Below the pieces are notes generated by a model. That model was given only the letters and a program-made list of their open reading frames with translations, did no database searches and had not been told where the DNA came from. The position numbers were made by a program, and so were the translations under genes. DNA of 49,826 nucleotides, from NCBI RefSeq assembly GCF_004571065.1, contig NZ_SPQN01000021.1, forward strand, positions 1 through 49,826, written 5' to 3'. The stretch is from Geodermatophilus sp. DF01-2 (GTDB taxonomy: Bacteria > Actinomycetota > Actinomycetes > Mycobacteriales > Geodermatophilaceae). Numbering within the stretch: the first letter of the stretch is position 1; each line of letters starts with the position of its first letter. Shown in pieces: positions 49,766-49,826 of this stretch.

Positions 49766-49826
49766 ATGCCGCAGAACTTCATCCGCGCGGATGTCGATCA
49801 GGGGTTTCTGCTGCCGCCGGATGTGC
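49766..49826 (+). CDS. Start of a probable IS1182-family transposase, cut by the window edge
   Basis: ATG 49766, after GGGAGAATGGGGC, opens a frame reading MPQNFIRADVDQGFLLPPDV, the typical N-terminus of IS1182-family transposases (usually continuing REWLPEDHLAWF). Only 20 codons are visible. It reads away from the truncated helicase gene. Confidence 0.6.
   Translation, partial: MPQNFIRADVDQGFLLPPDV

Overview
The window is a very GC-rich (roughly three quarters G+C by eye) actinobacterial chromosome segment centred on the replication origin. Gene content and order match the mycobacterial oriC neighbourhood almost gene for gene: ponA1-DUF5318-padR-ino1, algH-like/MFS, cca-mutT4-DUF6049-murJ-trxB-trxA-cwlM, parB-parA-rsmG-jag-yidC-yidD-rnpA-rpmH, then dnaA-dnaN-recF-dciA-gyrB-gyrA-DUF3566-tRNA-Ile-tRNA-Ala. 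A gnd gene between dnaN and recF, as in Streptomyces, and the style of the small intergenic repeats suggest a Geodermatophilaceae-like genus (Blastococcus, Geodermatophilus, Modestobacter). That taxonomic guess is inference.

Layout. 1-4700: start of a ponA-like gene (minus), DUF5318 zinc-ribbon protein, PadR regulator with a perfect operator-like palindrome, myo-inositol-3-phosphate synthase, a lipoprotein and a YqgE/AlgH protein. 4800-9360: MFS transporter, an AbiEi-like/DUF559 protein bracketed by a 41-bp inverted repeat, CCA-adding enzyme and a NUDIX hydrolase. 9354-18471: the envelope and redox block, with a DUF6049 membrane protein, MurJ flippase, a separate membrane-anchored pseudokinase, trxB/trxA (a SigR/SigH-type promoter precedes trxB) and cwlM. 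18600-21000: an aminotransferase overlapping a D-Ala-D-Ala-ligase-like ATP-grasp gene. 21267-26846 (minus): the parB-parA-rsmG-jag-yidC-yidD-rnpA-rpmH cluster. 26847-29927: dnaA with a 47-bp DnaA-box palindrome upstream and oriC downstream. 29928-44650: dnaN, gnd, recF, dciA, an unknown protein, an ABC exporter, an SDR protein, gyrB, gyrA and the DUF3566 protein. 44975-45382: tRNA-Ile, a DLW-39 microprotein and tRNA-Ala. From 45321 to the right edge an integrative element begins: a frameshifted tyrosine integrase runs antisense into the 3' half of tRNA-Ala, followed by a MobF/TraA-type helicase without its relaxase domain and the first 20 codons of a probable IS1182-family transposase.

How it works together. 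ParA/ParB act on four parS sites spread over about 29 kb around the origin (8310, 23409, 23443, 37315). DnaA, DnaN, RecF, DciA and gyrase form the replication set. YidC/YidD/Jag/RnpA/RpmH form the ribosome and membrane-insertion set. MurJ, the pseudokinase, CwlM, the ponA-like gene and possibly the ligase-like gene belong to cell-wall synthesis.

The most striking unexplained structure is a family of palindromic repeats, built on GAAGGACCCC...GGGGCC, sitting mostly just after stop codons. Both stems co-vary between copies, and copies lie inside the loops of other copies, in one place three deep (41116-41268). Other structures worth attention are the 41-bp inverted repeat around 6075-7010, an 82-nt double hairpin at 37023-37104, the dnaA palindrome, and a set of TANNNT boxes 6-8 nt from start codons that suggests leaderless transcription.
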